The notes under the pieces: generated by a model | The model's database searches: none | Told to the model about the DNA's origin: nothing | The model's input: only the letters and a program-made list of their open reading frames with translations | Part shown: positions 33,995-43,356 of the stretch, in pieces | How positions within the stretch are numbered: position 1 is the first letter of the stretch | Layout: every line of letters begins with the position of its first letter | Assembly (NCBI RefSeq): GCF_018599185.1 | Contig: NZ_JAHFVL010000001.1 | Span: forward strand, 620,001 to 684,000 | DNA length: 64,000 nucleotides | From: Rhodanobacter sp. LX-99 | Lineage (GTDB): Bacteria; Pseudomonadota; Gammaproteobacteria; Xanthomonadales; Rhodanobacteraceae | Reading direction: 5' to 3' | Position numbers and translations under genes: made by a program

Positions 33995-35326
33995 TCAGGC
34001 CGAGGCAATGCGCTCGCGCCAGGCGCGCGTGCGCTCCAGGATCGCGGCGGTGTCCATGCCGACCAACTCGCGCCCGGCCAGCTTGCGTCGACCGGCGATC
34101 CACACGTCGCTGACCTGGTGGCGGCCGGTAGCGTAGACCAGCTGCGAGATGACGTGAAACATCGGCTGAGTCTCCAGCTCGTTCAGCCGCACGGCGGTGA
34201 AGTCGGCCTGCTTGCCGACCTCGATCGAGCCGATCTTCGCTTCCAGTCCGATCGCCTTCGCGCCGTTGAGCGTGGCCGCGCGCAGCGCGAACGCCGCGTC
34301 GAACGCCGCTGCGTCGCCGGCGACCGCCTTGGCCAGCAGCGCGGCGGTACGCATCTCGCCGAACATGTCCAGGTCGTTGTTCGAGGCGCAGCCGTCGGTG
34401 CCCAACGCCACGTTGACGCCGGCCAGGCGCAGCTTCTCCGCCGGGCAGAAGCCGGAGGCCAGCTTCAGGTTGGACTCCGGGCAATGCACCACCGACACGC
34501 CGGCGGCAGCGCAGGCGGCGATCTCGCCGTCAGTCAGCTGGGTCATGTGCACGGCGATCAGGCGGTCGTTGACCAGACCCAGCTTCTGCAAACGCTGGAA
34601 CGGGCGCAGGCCACTCCTGGCCTTTTCGTCCTCGACCTCGTGCGCGGTCTCGTGCGTGTGCAGGTGCACCGGAATGTCGAGCTGGTCGGACAGCATGCGG
34701 ATGCGCTCGAAGCTCTCGTCCGACACCGTGTACGGCGCGTGCGGCGCGAACGCGGTGCCGACCAGGTGGTCGCCGCGGAAGCTGTCGTGCACGTCACTGG
34801 CGCGCTCGAAATATTCGTCCTGGCTTTTCGCCCACGCGGTGGGGAACTCGATCACCGGCAAGCCGACCACCGCGCGGAAACCCAGCTTGCGGTAGGTGGC
34901 GCCGATCACGTCGGGGAAGAAGTAGTTCTCGTTGGCGCAGGTGGTGCCGCCGCGCAGCATCTCGGCCACCGCCAGCTCGACGCCGTCGCGCACGAACTCC
35001 GGCCCCATCACCTTCGCCTCGGCCGGCCAGATGTGCTGCTGCAGCCACACCATCAGCGGCAGATCGTCGGCGAGGCCGCGCAGCAGGGTCATCGGATTGT
35101 GCGTGTGGCTGTTGACCAGGCCGGGGATCAGCGCATGCTCGCCCAGCTCGACGCGCTCGCGCGGCGCATAGGCAAGCCGCGCGTCGGTGATCGGCAGCAG
35201 CGCCACGATGCGCTCGTCCTGCACCACCACCGCGTGGTTCTCCAGCACCACCGCGTGCGGCTCGACCGGCACGACCCAGCGTGCTTCGATCATCAGGTCG
35301 ACGGGCTGTGGGGCGGTCTGGCTCAT
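33995..35326 (-). CDS. mtaD: TRZ/ATZ-family hydrolase, 5-methylthioadenosine/S-adenosylhomocysteine deaminase
   Basis: 443 residues of the cytosine-deaminase-like amidohydrolases. Metal ligands are seen in NSHTHNPMTLLRG, PVHLHTHETAHE, VHMTQL and LGTDGCASNNDLDM. The sequence matches the MTA/SAH deaminase group; neighbouring ubiG makes SAH when it methylates, and this TRZ/ATZ-ubiG-phosphatase order is common in pseudomonads. That suggests recycling of SAH or methylthioadenosine, but the substrate is inferred. Confidence 0.88.
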   Translation of the reverse strand: MSQTAPQPVDLMIEARWVVPVEPHAVVLENHAVVVQDERIVALLPITDARLAYAPRERVELGEHALIPGLVNSHTHNPMTLLRGLADDLPLMVWLQQHIWPAEAKVMGPEFVRDGVELAVAEMLRGGTTCANENYFFPDVIGATYRKLGFRAVVGLPVIEFPTAWAKSQDEYFERASDVHDSFRGDHLVGTAFAPHAPYTVSDESFERIRMLSDQLDIPVHLHTHETAHEVEDEKARSGLRPFQRLQKLGLVNDRLIAVHMTQLTDGEIAACAAAGVSVVHCPESNLKLASGFCPAEKLRLAGVNVALGTDGCASNNDLDMFGEMRTAALLAKAVAGDAAAFDAAFALRAATLNGAKAIGLEAKIGSIEVGKQADFTAVRLNELETQPMFHVISQLVYATGRHQVSDVWIAGRRKLAGRELVGMDTAAILERTRAWRERIASA

Positions 35327-35410
35327 CGCTCACTCACTCTGCAAAGGATGGATACGACATGGGGCGGCACACCTTGCGGCGCCCGCCCCAGAATCGTCAT
35401 GTCTCAGCAT

Positions 35411-35608
35411 CGTCATTCCGGCGAAGGCCGGAGACGCTTTACAACAGCGAAGCTGGTCATCCAGTGCCTTTCCATTGCAACATTGCGAAAGGCATTTGTG
35501 TGCTGCGCACGAGTACTTCACTGGATGACTCGCTCCGCTCGCCCCTTCGGGGCCGTCCTTCGGACGTTCTTCGCGCTGCGCGCTCGTCCGGCTTTCGCCG
35601 GGATGACG
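35411..35608. repeat. ~198-bp element with terminal inverted repeats
   Basis: The ends (35411-35432 and 35587-35608) are inverted copies of a GTCATTCCGGCGAAGGCCGG-like sequence, matching at 20 of 22 positions. Inside, ACAACAGCGAAGCTGGTCAT is shared with the element at 41746-41850. It fills the 320-base gap between mtaD and efp; no gene is visible in the gap. Confidence 0.65.
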
Positions 35609-35646
35609 TATCGGCAAAGCCGCGCGCGAGCGCGCGGGCCGATACG

Positions 35647-36225
35647 TCACTTGACGCGGCTGTCGTACTCGCCAGTGCGGGTATCGACCTTGATGACTTC
35701 GTCCTGATTGACGAACAGCGGTACGCGCACCACCGCTCCCGTCTCCAGCGTGGCCGGCTTGCCGCCACCGCCGGAGGTGTCGCCACGTACGCCGGGATCG
35801 GTCTCGATGATCTTCAGCTCGACGAACTTCGGCGGCTGCACGGCGACCACCGCACCATTGAACAGCGTGACCACGCATTCTTCCTCGCCCTTGAGCCACT
35901 TCCATGCGTCACCCATCGCGGCCAGCGTTGCCGGCACCATCTCGAAGGTCTCCATGTTCATGAAGTGCCACAACCGATCCTTGCCGATGCCATCGATGAA
36001 CGAAAGCTGCATGTCGGTATCGGTGACATCCGCTTCCTCGAAGGAATCGCTGGACTTGAGCGTCTGCTCGGTGGTGCGGCCGTCCTTCAGGTTGCGGATG
36101 CGGATGCGGGTGAACGCCTGGCCCTTGCCCGGCTTGACGAAGTCCGCTTCGGTGATGACCCAGGGGTCACCGTTATGAAGGATCTTCTTGCCCATTTTGA
36201 CGTCATTGAGGCCAAGGGTCGCCAT
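35647..36225 (-). CDS. efp: Elongation factor P
   Basis: 192 residues in three beta-barrel domains. The domain I tip is KPGKGQA, with Lys34 as the expected site of beta-lysylation. Domain III ends [46 protein letters not shown] relieves ribosome stalling at polyproline. The modification enzyme gene epmB is divergently transcribed 87 bases away, consistent with a lysine rather than rhamnose modification. Confidence 0.97.
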   Translation of the reverse strand: MATLGLNDVKMGKKILHNGDPWVITEADFVKPGKGQAFTRIRIRNLKDGRTTEQTLKSSDSFEEADVTDTDMQLSFIDGIGKDRLWHFMNMETFEMVPATLAAMGDAWKWLKGEEECVVTLFNGAVVAVQPPKFVELKIIETDPGVRGDTSGGGGKPATLETGAVVRVPLFVNQDEVIKVDTRTGEYDSRVK

Positions 36226-36312
36226 GCGTTAGTGCTCCGGAGTCAATTTCGCCCGATGGGCGGCTAAAATAGGTGTCTGTCACGGGCTTCAGCGCCCGCT
36301 CCAAGGCCCGCC

Positions 36313-37323
36313 ATGATAACCGCAAGCCCCCACGCCCGCCTATCGTCGCCCACACCCGGCTGGCGCGAACTGTGGCGGGACGCCATCACCGATCCCGGGG
36401 AACTGCTGCGGGCCGTGGGTCTGGGCGGCCGTGCCGACCTGCTGCCGCCGGACGACGCCGGCTTCGCCCTGCGCGTTCCCCGCGGATTCGTGGCGCGGAT
36501 GCGCCACAACGACCCGCTCGACCCGCTGCTGCTGCAGGTACTCCCGCAGCGGGCCGAACACGACCGGGCCGAGGGCTTCACGCTCGACGCGGTCGGCGAC
36601 ATGGCCTCGAAGGCCGGACATGGCGTCCTGCACAAGTACGACGGCCGCGCGCTGCTGATCGCCAGCGGCAGCTGCGCGATCAACTGCCGCTACTGCTTCC
36701 GCCGGCACTTCCCCTATGGCGAGGAAATCGCCGCCGCATCGCAATGGCACGAGGCGCTGGCCCATGTGAAGGCGGACGCGTCGATCCGCGAACTGATCCT
36801 GTCCGGCGGTGACCCGCTGGCACTGGCCACGCACAAGCTGGAGGAATTGACCCGCGGCCTGGCCGAGCTGCCGCACGTCGTCCGCCTGCGCATCCACACC
36901 CGCCTGCCGGTGGTGCTGCCCGAACGGATCGACGATGCCTTCAGCAACTGGCTGGCCGGCCTGCCGCTGCAGAAGGTGGTGGTACTGCACGCGAACCACG
37001 CCAACGAGCTGGACGCCAGCGTCGATGCCGCCTGCGCCCGCCTGCGCGCGGCCGGCGCCACCGTGCTCAACCAGTCGGTACTGCTGCGCGGGATCAACGA
37101 CGACGCCGACACGCTGGCCGACCTGTCCGAGCGGCTGTTCGCCGCCGGCGTGCTGCCGTACTACCTGCACCAGCTCGACAGGGTGCAGGGCGCCGCGCAC
37201 TTCGAGGTCAACGACAACCGCGCACTGGCGTTGATGGAGGCGCTGCGCGCCCGCCTGCCGGGCTATCTGGTGCCCCGGCTGGTGCGTGAGGTGGGCGGCG
37301 ACGCCTCCAAACGGCCCCTGTAA
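36313..37323 (+). CDS. epmB: EF-P--(R)-beta-lysine modification enzyme: lysine 2,3-aminomutase EpmB
   Basis: 336 residues, radical SAM. The cluster motif is Cys121-x3-Cys125-x2-Cys128 in SCAINCRYCFRRHFPYG; IRELILSGGDPLAL and VVLHANHANELD are typical of lysine 2,3-aminomutases. The short form without the C-terminal extension is EpmB. It makes (R)-beta-lysine, which EpmA (not in the window) attaches to EF-P. It is divergent from efp. Confidence 0.95.
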   Translation: MITASPHARLSSPTPGWRELWRDAITDPGELLRAVGLGGRADLLPPDDAGFALRVPRGFVARMRHNDPLDPLLLQVLPQRAEHDRAEGFTLDAVGDMASKAGHGVLHKYDGRALLIASGSCAINCRYCFRRHFPYGEEIAAASQWHEALAHVKADASIRELILSGGDPLALATHKLEELTRGLAELPHVVRLRIHTRLPVVLPERIDDAFSNWLAGLPLQKVVVLHANHANELDASVDAACARLRAAGATVLNQSVLLRGINDDADTLADLSERLFAAGVLPYYLHQLDRVQGAAHFEVNDNRALALMEALRARLPGYLVPRLVREVGGDASKRPL

Positions 37324-37458
37324 TCCGGGCAGCGGTCGCTGTTTCATGGCTTTTCCGCTGGCGGCTGCTGGCGGAATCCGTTACAAACACTGATCGCGGC
37401 TGACCGCACAAGCCTCCCTCGTACCGCCTGCGATGATCAACGGACAGCATCACGCCCC

Positions 37459-39501
37459 ATGAAAAAAGATTACGTCATCAAGATCCTCTTCGTCGAAAGC
37501 TCGCTGGAAGAGGCCGAGCAGATCATCAGCCTGTTGCGCAATACCGGCATTGCCGTGCGGCCGGCCCGCGCCACCAATGTGGAACAGATGCAGGCTGCGG
37601 TGAACGAGCTGGAACCGGATGTGGTGATGTTCGACCCGGCGATCACCAGCATCAGCCTGGAAGAGGCGGTCAAGGTGCTCGACGCCTACGGCCGCGACTA
37701 CTCGCTGCTGGGCCTGGTCAACGCCATCGACAACCAGATCGTGGCGGACCTGTTCGTGCACGGCGCCCGCGGCGTCGCCTCACGCAGCCAGCCGAAGCAG
37801 CTGATCGCGGTGCTGCAGCGCGAATTCGAGTCGCTGCAGACGCGCCGCCAGGTGCGCCGCCTGGAGACCGCGCTGCGCGAATCGGAGCGACGCTGCGACG
37901 CGCTGCTCGACTCTTCCACCGATGCGATCGCCTACGTGCACGAGGGCATGCACGTGCGGGCCAACCACGCCTACCTGGAAACGTTCGGCTACGACAGCTT
38001 CGACGACCTGCTCGGGCTGCCGGTGCTGGACATGATCGACTCGACCCATGCCGACGAATTCAAGGCCCTGCTGCGCGGCCACGCACGGCAGGAGAAGACG
38101 CCGTCTCAGCTCACCCTGCATGCGCGCCGCGCCGACGGCAGCCAGTTCGACGCCACGGTGGAATTCGCACCCGCCACGTTCGAGGGCGAACCCTGCCTGC
38201 AGATCGTGTTCCGCCGGCAACTGGTCGACCAGGCCGTGCTGGAACAGCTGCAGCGCGACCCGGTCACCGGCCTGTTCAACCGCGCCCGCATGCTGGAATC
38301 GATCGACGACGCCGTCACCGCGGCGGCGAAGGGCAAGAAGGGCCAGTCGCTGCTGCTGATCGAACCCGACAACTGGGCATCGCTGGTAGGTGGCATCGGC
38401 CTGGGCAAGGCCGACGAACTGCTGTCCGGCTTCGCCGACCGCATCCGCATGCTGCTCGGCGCCGACGATGTGGCCGGCATGCTCGCCGAACACACGCTGG
38501 GCGTGGTGCTCGATTCGCGCCCGGACGAGGCGATCAAGGAGTGGATCGCCAAGCTGCAGCACAGCGTCAGCAACGAGATCTTCGACGCCGGCTCGCGCTC
38601 GATCACGGTCACCGCCAGCATCGGCGGCAGCCTGCTGGGCGAGAAAAACGCGAACACCGAGCTGCTGCTCAACCAGGCCAGCCAGGCCCTGCGCACCGCA
38701 CAGAGCCTCGGCGGCAGCCAGGTGGAGCTGCACGACCCCGCCGCGCGCGAGAAGGCCGACGAGGAACGCGAGCGCTACTGGCTGGAGCTGCTGCGCAAGG
38801 CGCTGACCGGGGAAGGCCTGGTGCTCTATCACCAGCAGACCATCAGCCTGCAGGACGCCGAAGGCGACTACTCGGAAATCCTGCTGCGCATGAACGGTCC
38901 GCAGGGCGAGGTGCTGCCCGGCTTCTTCATGCCGATCGCCGAGAAGCACAACCTCACCGGTGCGATCGACCGCTGGGTGCTCGACCAGGTCATCAAGGCG
39001 CTGCAGGAGCGCGAAGGCCAGGGCCAGCAGACCACATTCTTCGTCAAGCTCACCGCCGCCTCGCTGCAGGACGACACGCTGCTGGCATGGCTGGGCGATC
39101 GGCTCAAGCAGGCCGGGCTGAAGCGCGGCCAGCTGGTGCTCGAGATGACCGAGAGCAAGGTGATGACCCTGCTGCGTCCGGCCCAGGAGTTCGTCAACGG
39201 CTGGAAGAAAGCCGGCGGCCGCTTCGCTCTGGAGCAGTTCGGCTCGGGCCTGAACTCGTTCCAGTTGCTCAACCACATCGACGCGGACTACCTGAAGATC
39301 GATCGCAGCTACATGGCCGACCTGCCGCGGCACCCGGAAAGCCAGAAGAAAATTGCCGAGATCTGCCAGCAGGCACGCGAATTGAAGCGCCAGACCATCG
39401 CCGAATGGGTCGAGGATGCCACCAGCACCTCGCTGCTGTTCGCCTGCGGCGTGGATTTCGTGCAGGGCAACTTCCTGCAGCAGCCGCAACGTCTGGAGTA
39501 G
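37459..39501 (+). CDS. fimX: FimX-like REC-PAS-GGDEF-EAL protein with degenerate catalytic sites
   Basis: 680 residues. Domains: receiver-like (1-125), PAS (145-255), degenerate GGDEF (265-430, with LAEHTLGVVL where GGDEF would be) and EAL (440-680). The EAL motif reads EILLR (473-477), and LEQFGSG (591-597) replaces the DDFGxG loop of active phosphodiesterases. This pattern matches FimX of Pseudomonas and Xanthomonas, a c-di-GMP receptor for type IV pilus assembly that interacts with PilZ and PilB. Assignment rests on architecture; pilus genes are not in the window. Confidence 0.75.
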   Translation: MKKDYVIKILFVESSLEEAEQIISLLRNTGIAVRPARATNVEQMQAAVNELEPDVVMFDPAITSISLEEAVKVLDAYGRDYSLLGLVNAIDNQIVADLFVHGARGVASRSQPKQLIAVLQREFESLQTRRQVRRLETALRESERRCDALLDSSTDAIAYVHEGMHVRANHAYLETFGYDSFDDLLGLPVLDMIDSTHADEFKALLRGHARQEKTPSQLTLHARRADGSQFDATVEFAPATFEGEPCLQIVFRRQLVDQAVLEQLQRDPVTGLFNRARMLESIDDAVTAAAKGKKGQSLLLIEPDNWASLVGGIGLGKADELLSGFADRIRMLLGADDVAGMLAEHTLGVVLDSRPDEAIKEWIAKLQHSVSNEIFDAGSRSITVTASIGGSLLGEKNANTELLLNQASQALRTAQSLGGSQVELHDPAAREKADEERERYWLELLRKALTGEGLVLYHQQTISLQDAEGDYSEILLRMNGPQGEVLPGFFMPIAEKHNLTGAIDRWVLDQVIKALQEREGQGQQTTFFVKLTAASLQDDTLLAWLGDRLKQAGLKRGQLVLEMTESKVMTLLRPAQEFVNGWKKAGGRFALEQFGSGLNSFQLLNHIDADYLKIDRSYMADLPRHPESQKKIAEICQQARELKRQTIAEWVEDATSTSLLFACGVDFVQGNFLQQPQRLE

Positions 39502-39543
39502 CGCCTTCCGGCGAACCGCGACACGCCCCGTGCCAGAGACAAA

Positions 39544-39569
39544 AAACCCGCGGATCGCTCCGCGGGTTT
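39544..39569. terminator. Bidirectional terminator between fimX and rplS
   Basis: Perfect 11-bp arms AAACCCGCGGA (39544-39554) and TCCGCGGGTTT (39559-39569) with a TCGC loop. It serves the convergent fimX and rplS operon ends; the T run is best on the minus strand. Confidence 0.85.
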
Positions 39570-39600
39570 CTTCATGCGACGGCAGCAGCGACGGAGCGAA

Positions 39601-39993
39601 TCACTCGGCAGCGGCAGCCTTCGCGTTCGCCTTGACTGCGGCAGCGGCGGCGATGTCTTCCTTGATGCGGGCGGCCTTGCCTTCCAGGCCACGCAGGTAA
39701 TACAGCTTGGCGCCGCGCACCTTGCCCTTGCGCTTCACGGTCACCGAGTCGATGGCCGGGCTGTGCGCCTGGAACACACGCTCCACGCCGGTGCCGTGCG
39801 AGATCTTGCGCACGGTGAAGGCCGAATGCAGGCCGCGGCTGCGCTTGGCGATGACGATGCCCTCGAACGCCTGCACGCGTTCGCGGTTGCCTTCCTTCAC
39901 CTTGACGTTGACCACCACGGTGTCGCCGGGGCTGAATTCCGGCAGCTGGCGGGTGATCTGCTCGGATTCGAACTGTTCAATGATCTTGTTCAT
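39601..39993 (-). CDS. rplS: 50S ribosomal protein L19
   Basis: 130 residues. The N-terminal [25 protein letters not shown] and the core [27 protein letters not shown] are conserved L19 segments. The tail is alanine/lysine-rich. It is the last gene of the rpsP-rimM-trmD-rplS operon and lies at the 30S/50S interface. Confidence 0.98.
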   Translation of the reverse strand: MNKIIEQFESEQITRQLPEFSPGDTVVVNVKVKEGNRERVQAFEGIVIAKRSRGLHSAFTVRKISHGTGVERVFQAHSPAIDSVTVKRKGKVRGAKLYYLRGLEGKAARIKEDIAAAAAVKANAKAAAAE

Positions 39994-40039
39994 GGCGCAC
40001 CTGTCGGTTCACGTAAATCGGTATCAAGGGCTGCGGCCG

Positions 40040-40813
40040 TCACCTGGCCGCATCGTCTTGCCGCGCTCGCCCTTGTGAGGCATGTTCGCGGCGGAATTCT
40101 TCCAGCAGTGCACGGGATGCAGCATCCAGCCCACGCTGTGACAACAAGTCCGGGCGGCGCAACCAGGTTCGTCCCAGCGATTGCTTGAGGCGCCAGCGGG
40201 CGATCGCCGCGTGGTCACCGGACAGCAACACCTCCGGTACATCACCCAGTGCATCGTGCACCGGTTTCGCATAGTGCGGACAATCCAGCAGGCCATCCGA
40301 GAATGAATCCTGCTCGGCCGACTGCGCGTCGTTCAACGCGCCGTCCTGCAAGCGCCCCACCGCGTCGATGATCACCGCGGCGGCGAGCTCGCCGCCGGAC
40401 AGCACATAATCGCCGATGGAGAGCTCCTCGTCGACCTCGTGCGCCAGCAGACGCTCGTCCACACCTTCGTAACGCCCGCAGAGCAGCGCGATGCGCGGCA
40501 GCCTCGCCAGCGCTTCCACCCTGCCCTGCGTCAGCCGCGCTCCCTGCGGACTGAGATAAACCACATGCACCGGTTCCGGTGCCGCCGCGCGCATGGCCGC
40601 CAGGGTCGTGCGCAACGGCTCGATCATCATCACCATGCCGGGACCGCCGCCATACGAGCCGCTGTCCACGCTGCGGTGCCTGTCGGTGGCGTAGTCGCGC
40701 GGGTTCCAGGTTTCCACCTGCAGCAGCTCGCGTTGCTGCGCGCGTCCCACCACACCGACGGCGGCGCACTGGCGCATGAAGTCGGGAAACAGGCTGACGA
40801 CATCGATGCGCAT
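40040..40813 (-). CDS. trmD: tRNA (guanine37-N1)-methyltransferase
   Basis: 257 residues, SPOUT fold. [12 protein letters not shown] start, [15 protein letters not shown] and the trefoil-knot SAM site [26 protein letters not shown]. It methylates G37 of tRNAs reading CNN codons to prevent frameshifting. ATG 40813 is chosen because it opens the typical N-terminus; an alternative start lies five codons upstream. Confidence 0.97.
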   Translation of the reverse strand: MRIDVVSLFPDFMRQCAAVGVVGRAQQRELLQVETWNPRDYATDRHRSVDSGSYGGGPGMVMMIEPLRTTLAAMRAAAPEPVHVVYLSPQGARLTQGRVEALARLPRIALLCGRYEGVDERLLAHEVDEELSIGDYVLSGGELAAAVIIDAVGRLQDGALNDAQSAEQDSFSDGLLDCPHYAKPVHDALGDVPEVLLSGDHAAIARWRLKQSLGRTWLRRPDLLSQRGLDAASRALLEEFRREHASQGRARQDDAAR

Positions 40814-40847
40814 GATCCTTGTCCTCATGTCCCGCAACCCGGCGACG

Positions 40848-41363
40848 TCAGAATTCAGGATCCCAGTCCACCACCATGCGCCCTGCGGACAAGTCCACCG
40901 ACCGCACATACGAACCCTGGACGAAAGGAATCAGCCGCTCGCGCTCGCCGTCCCTCACCACCACGACATCGTTGGCACCGGTGGCGAACAGGTGACTGAC
41001 CCGCCCCAGCTTCACGTCTTCCGTGGTGACAACCTCGAATCCTTCGAGATCGACCCAGTAATACTCACCTTCCGCCGGAGGCGGCAGCTGCTCACGGGCG
41101 ACATGGATGTCGGCACCGATCAACGCCGCCGCCTGTTCCCGGTCGTCCACTCCGGGCAGTTGGGCCACCATGCCCTTGCCCTGCGTGCGACCCTTCACCC
41201 CGGTGACCTGCGTCTCCACACCCGGCGCTGCACTGAGCAGCCACGGCTGGTAGTCGAAGATCCGCATGCGCGGCTCGGCCCAGGATTCGATCTTGAGCCA
41301 GCCCTGCACGCCGTACAGCCCGACGATGCGTCCGATCAGGACGCGCCGACCGGCTGCAGCCAT
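40848..41363 (-). CDS. rimM: 16S rRNA processing protein RimM
   Basis: 171 residues: N-terminal beta-barrel ([20 protein letters not shown]) and C-terminal PRC barrel ([30 protein letters not shown]). It binds S19 and helps mature the 30S head. It starts 3 bases after rpsP and precedes trmD by 34 bases. Confidence 0.96.
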   Translation of the reverse strand: MAAAGRRVLIGRIVGLYGVQGWLKIESWAEPRMRIFDYQPWLLSAAPGVETQVTGVKGRTQGKGMVAQLPGVDDREQAAALIGADIHVAREQLPPPAEGEYYWVDLEGFEVVTTEDVKLGRVSHLFATGANDVVVVRDGERERLIPFVQGSYVRSVDLSAGRMVVDWDPEF

Positions 41364-41366
41364 GAC

Positions 41367-41621
41367 TCAGGCAGCCTGCTGCTTGCCGGCTTCCTTGACC
41401 AGGGCGGCGACCTTGTCGGTCAGCTGCGCACCCTTGCCCACCCATTCCTTGACGCGCTCGACGTTCAGCTCAAGGCGCTTGTCCTTGCCCGACGCGACCG
41501 GGTTGTAATAGCCGATGTTCTCGATGTTGCGGCCGTCGCGCTTGCTGCGCTGGTCGGTCACGACGACGTGGTAGAACGGACGGCCCTTGGCGCCACCGCG
41601 CGAAAGACGAATCTTGACCAT
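41367..41621 (-). CDS. rpsP: 30S ribosomal protein S16
   Basis: 84 residues. [36 protein letters not shown] and [20 protein letters not shown] are the conserved S16 segments. First gene of the rpsP-rimM-trmD-rplS operon. ATG 41621 is the only start that fits the family length. Confidence 0.98.
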   Translation of the reverse strand: MVKIRLSRGGAKGRPFYHVVVTDQRSKRDGRNIENIGYYNPVASGKDKRLELNVERVKEWVGKGAQLTDKVAALVKEAGKQQAA

Positions 41622-41745
41622 GGTAAAACTCCAGAATTGCCGAATGAGCGGCAGGCACACGAGAGACGTGCGCGGTAAACGGGGCATTTTAGCGGTTTTT
41701 CGGGAAAAGGGAAGAGCTGCGCGACCCGGCAGCCACGTCACCGGC

Positions 41746-41850
41746 GTCATTCCCGCGAAAGCGGGAAGAGCTTCACAACAGCGAAGCTGGTCATCCGTCT
41801 TGCTGCTGGCCGCGAAAGTCAAAATGGGTCCCCGCTTTCGCGGGAATGAC
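41746..41850. repeat. 105-bp element with perfect 20-bp terminal inverted repeats
   Basis: Positions 41746-41765 and 41831-41850 are exact reverse complements (each with a CCCGC/GCGGG hairpin and GTCAT at the outside). The inside shares ACAACAGCGAAGCTGGTCAT with 35411-35608. It lies in the 258-base gap between ffh and rpsP; the rest of that gap shows no gene. Confidence 0.7.
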
Positions 41851-41879
41851 GACCGGCTTCGGACGGCCTCCGACGATTT

Positions 41880-43259
41880 TCAACGCATCGGCGGCAGCCC
41901 GCCCATGCCGCCCATGCCCTTCATGGCGCCGCGCATCTGCCGCATCAGGCCCTTCGTGCCGCCCTTGGACAGCTTGGACATCATCTTTTCCATCTGCATG
42001 TACTGCTTGAGCAGCCGATTGACGTCGGCCGGCTGGGTGCCCGAGCCGCGCGCCACGCGGGCGCGGCGCGAGCCGTTCAGCAGGTCCGGGTGGCGGCGTT
42101 CCTTCTGGGTCATCGAGCAGATGATCGCGATCATCCTGTTCATCTCGCCGTCGTTGACCTTCGACTTGACGCTGTCCGGCAGGCCGGACATGCCCGGCAG
42201 CTTGTCCATCAGGCCGGCCAGGCCGCCCATGTTGCCCATCTGCTCCAGCTGGTCCTTCATGTCGTTCAGGTCGAAGCGCTTGCCCTTCATCACCTTCTGG
42301 GCCAGCTTCTGCGCCTTGTCCTGATCGACCTTGCGCTCGACTTCCTCGACCAGCGACAGCACGTCGCCCATGCCGAGAATGCGCTGGGCCAGGCGATCCG
42401 GATGGAACGGCTCCAGCGCGTCGCTCTTCTCACCGGCGCCGAGGAACTTGATCGGCTTGCCGGTGACGTAGCGCACCGACAGCGCCGCGCCACCACGGGC
42501 GTCGCCGTCGGTCTTGGTCAGGACCACGCCGGTCAGCGGCAGCGCCTCGTTGAACGCCTTGGCCGTGTTGGCGGCGTCCTGGCCGGTCATCGAGTCGACC
42601 ACGAACAAGGTTTCGATCGGCGTAATCGCGGCGTGCAGCGCCTTGATCTCGGCCATCATCGCCTCGTCCACGTGCAGGCGGCCGGCGGTATCGACGATCA
42701 GCACGTCGACCACTTCGCGACGGGCCGCCGCGACGGCGGCCCTGGCGATGGTGACCGGGTCCTGGCCCGCCTCGGACGGGAAGAACTTCACCCCGACCTG
42801 CTCGGCCAGCGTGCGCAATTGCTCGATCGCGGCCGGACGATAGACGTCGCAGCTGACCACCATCACCTTTTTCTTCTTGCGCTCGGTCAGCAATCGCGCC
42901 AGCTTGGCCACCGTGGTGGTCTTGCCGGCACCTTGCAGGCCGGCCATCAGCACCACGGCCGGCGGCTGCTGGGCCAGGTTCAGTTCGGTGTTGGCGGTGC
43001 CCATCACCACGGTCAGCTCGTCGCTGACCACCTTCACCAGCGCCTGGCCCGGCGACAGGCTCTTGATCACGTCCTGGCCGACCGCGCGCACCTTGATGCG
43101 CTGGATCAGCGCCTGCACCACCGGCAGCGCCACGTCTGCTTCCAGCAGCGCGATGCGCACCTCGCGCAAGGCCTCGCGGATGTTTTCCTCGGTCAGCCGG
43201 CCGCGACCGCGCAGGCGATTGACCGTGGTGGAAAGGCGTTGGCTTAGCGACTCGAACAT
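41880..43259 (-). CDS. ffh: Signal recognition particle protein Ffh
   Basis: 459 residues: N domain, GTPase G domain (G1 loop GLQGAGKTTT at ~107-116; DVYRPAA; DTAGRLHVD; TKTDGDARGG) and Met-rich M domain (MEKMMSKLSKGG, RQMRGAMKGMGGMGG), which binds signal sequences and 4.5S RNA. Part of SRP targeting to the inner membrane with FtsY. ATG 43259 opens the usual FESLSQRL start. Confidence 0.98.
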   Translation of the reverse strand: MFESLSQRLSTTVNRLRGRGRLTEENIREALREVRIALLEADVALPVVQALIQRIKVRAVGQDVIKSLSPGQALVKVVSDELTVVMGTANTELNLAQQPPAVVLMAGLQGAGKTTTVAKLARLLTERKKKKVMVVSCDVYRPAAIEQLRTLAEQVGVKFFPSEAGQDPVTIARAAVAAARREVVDVLIVDTAGRLHVDEAMMAEIKALHAAITPIETLFVVDSMTGQDAANTAKAFNEALPLTGVVLTKTDGDARGGAALSVRYVTGKPIKFLGAGEKSDALEPFHPDRLAQRILGMGDVLSLVEEVERKVDQDKAQKLAQKVMKGKRFDLNDMKDQLEQMGNMGGLAGLMDKLPGMSGLPDSVKSKVNDGEMNRMIAIICSMTQKERRHPDLLNGSRRARVARGSGTQPADVNRLLKQYMQMEKMMSKLSKGGTKGLMRQMRGAMKGMGGMGGLPPMR

Positions 43260-43356
43260 GACGGAACCGGCAAAACAGGAAAGTGCACGATTATAGCGGA
43301 CGGATCGCCCCGCTCCGCATACACGCCGGCACGGCCCTGTGCGACACTGCGCGGCT

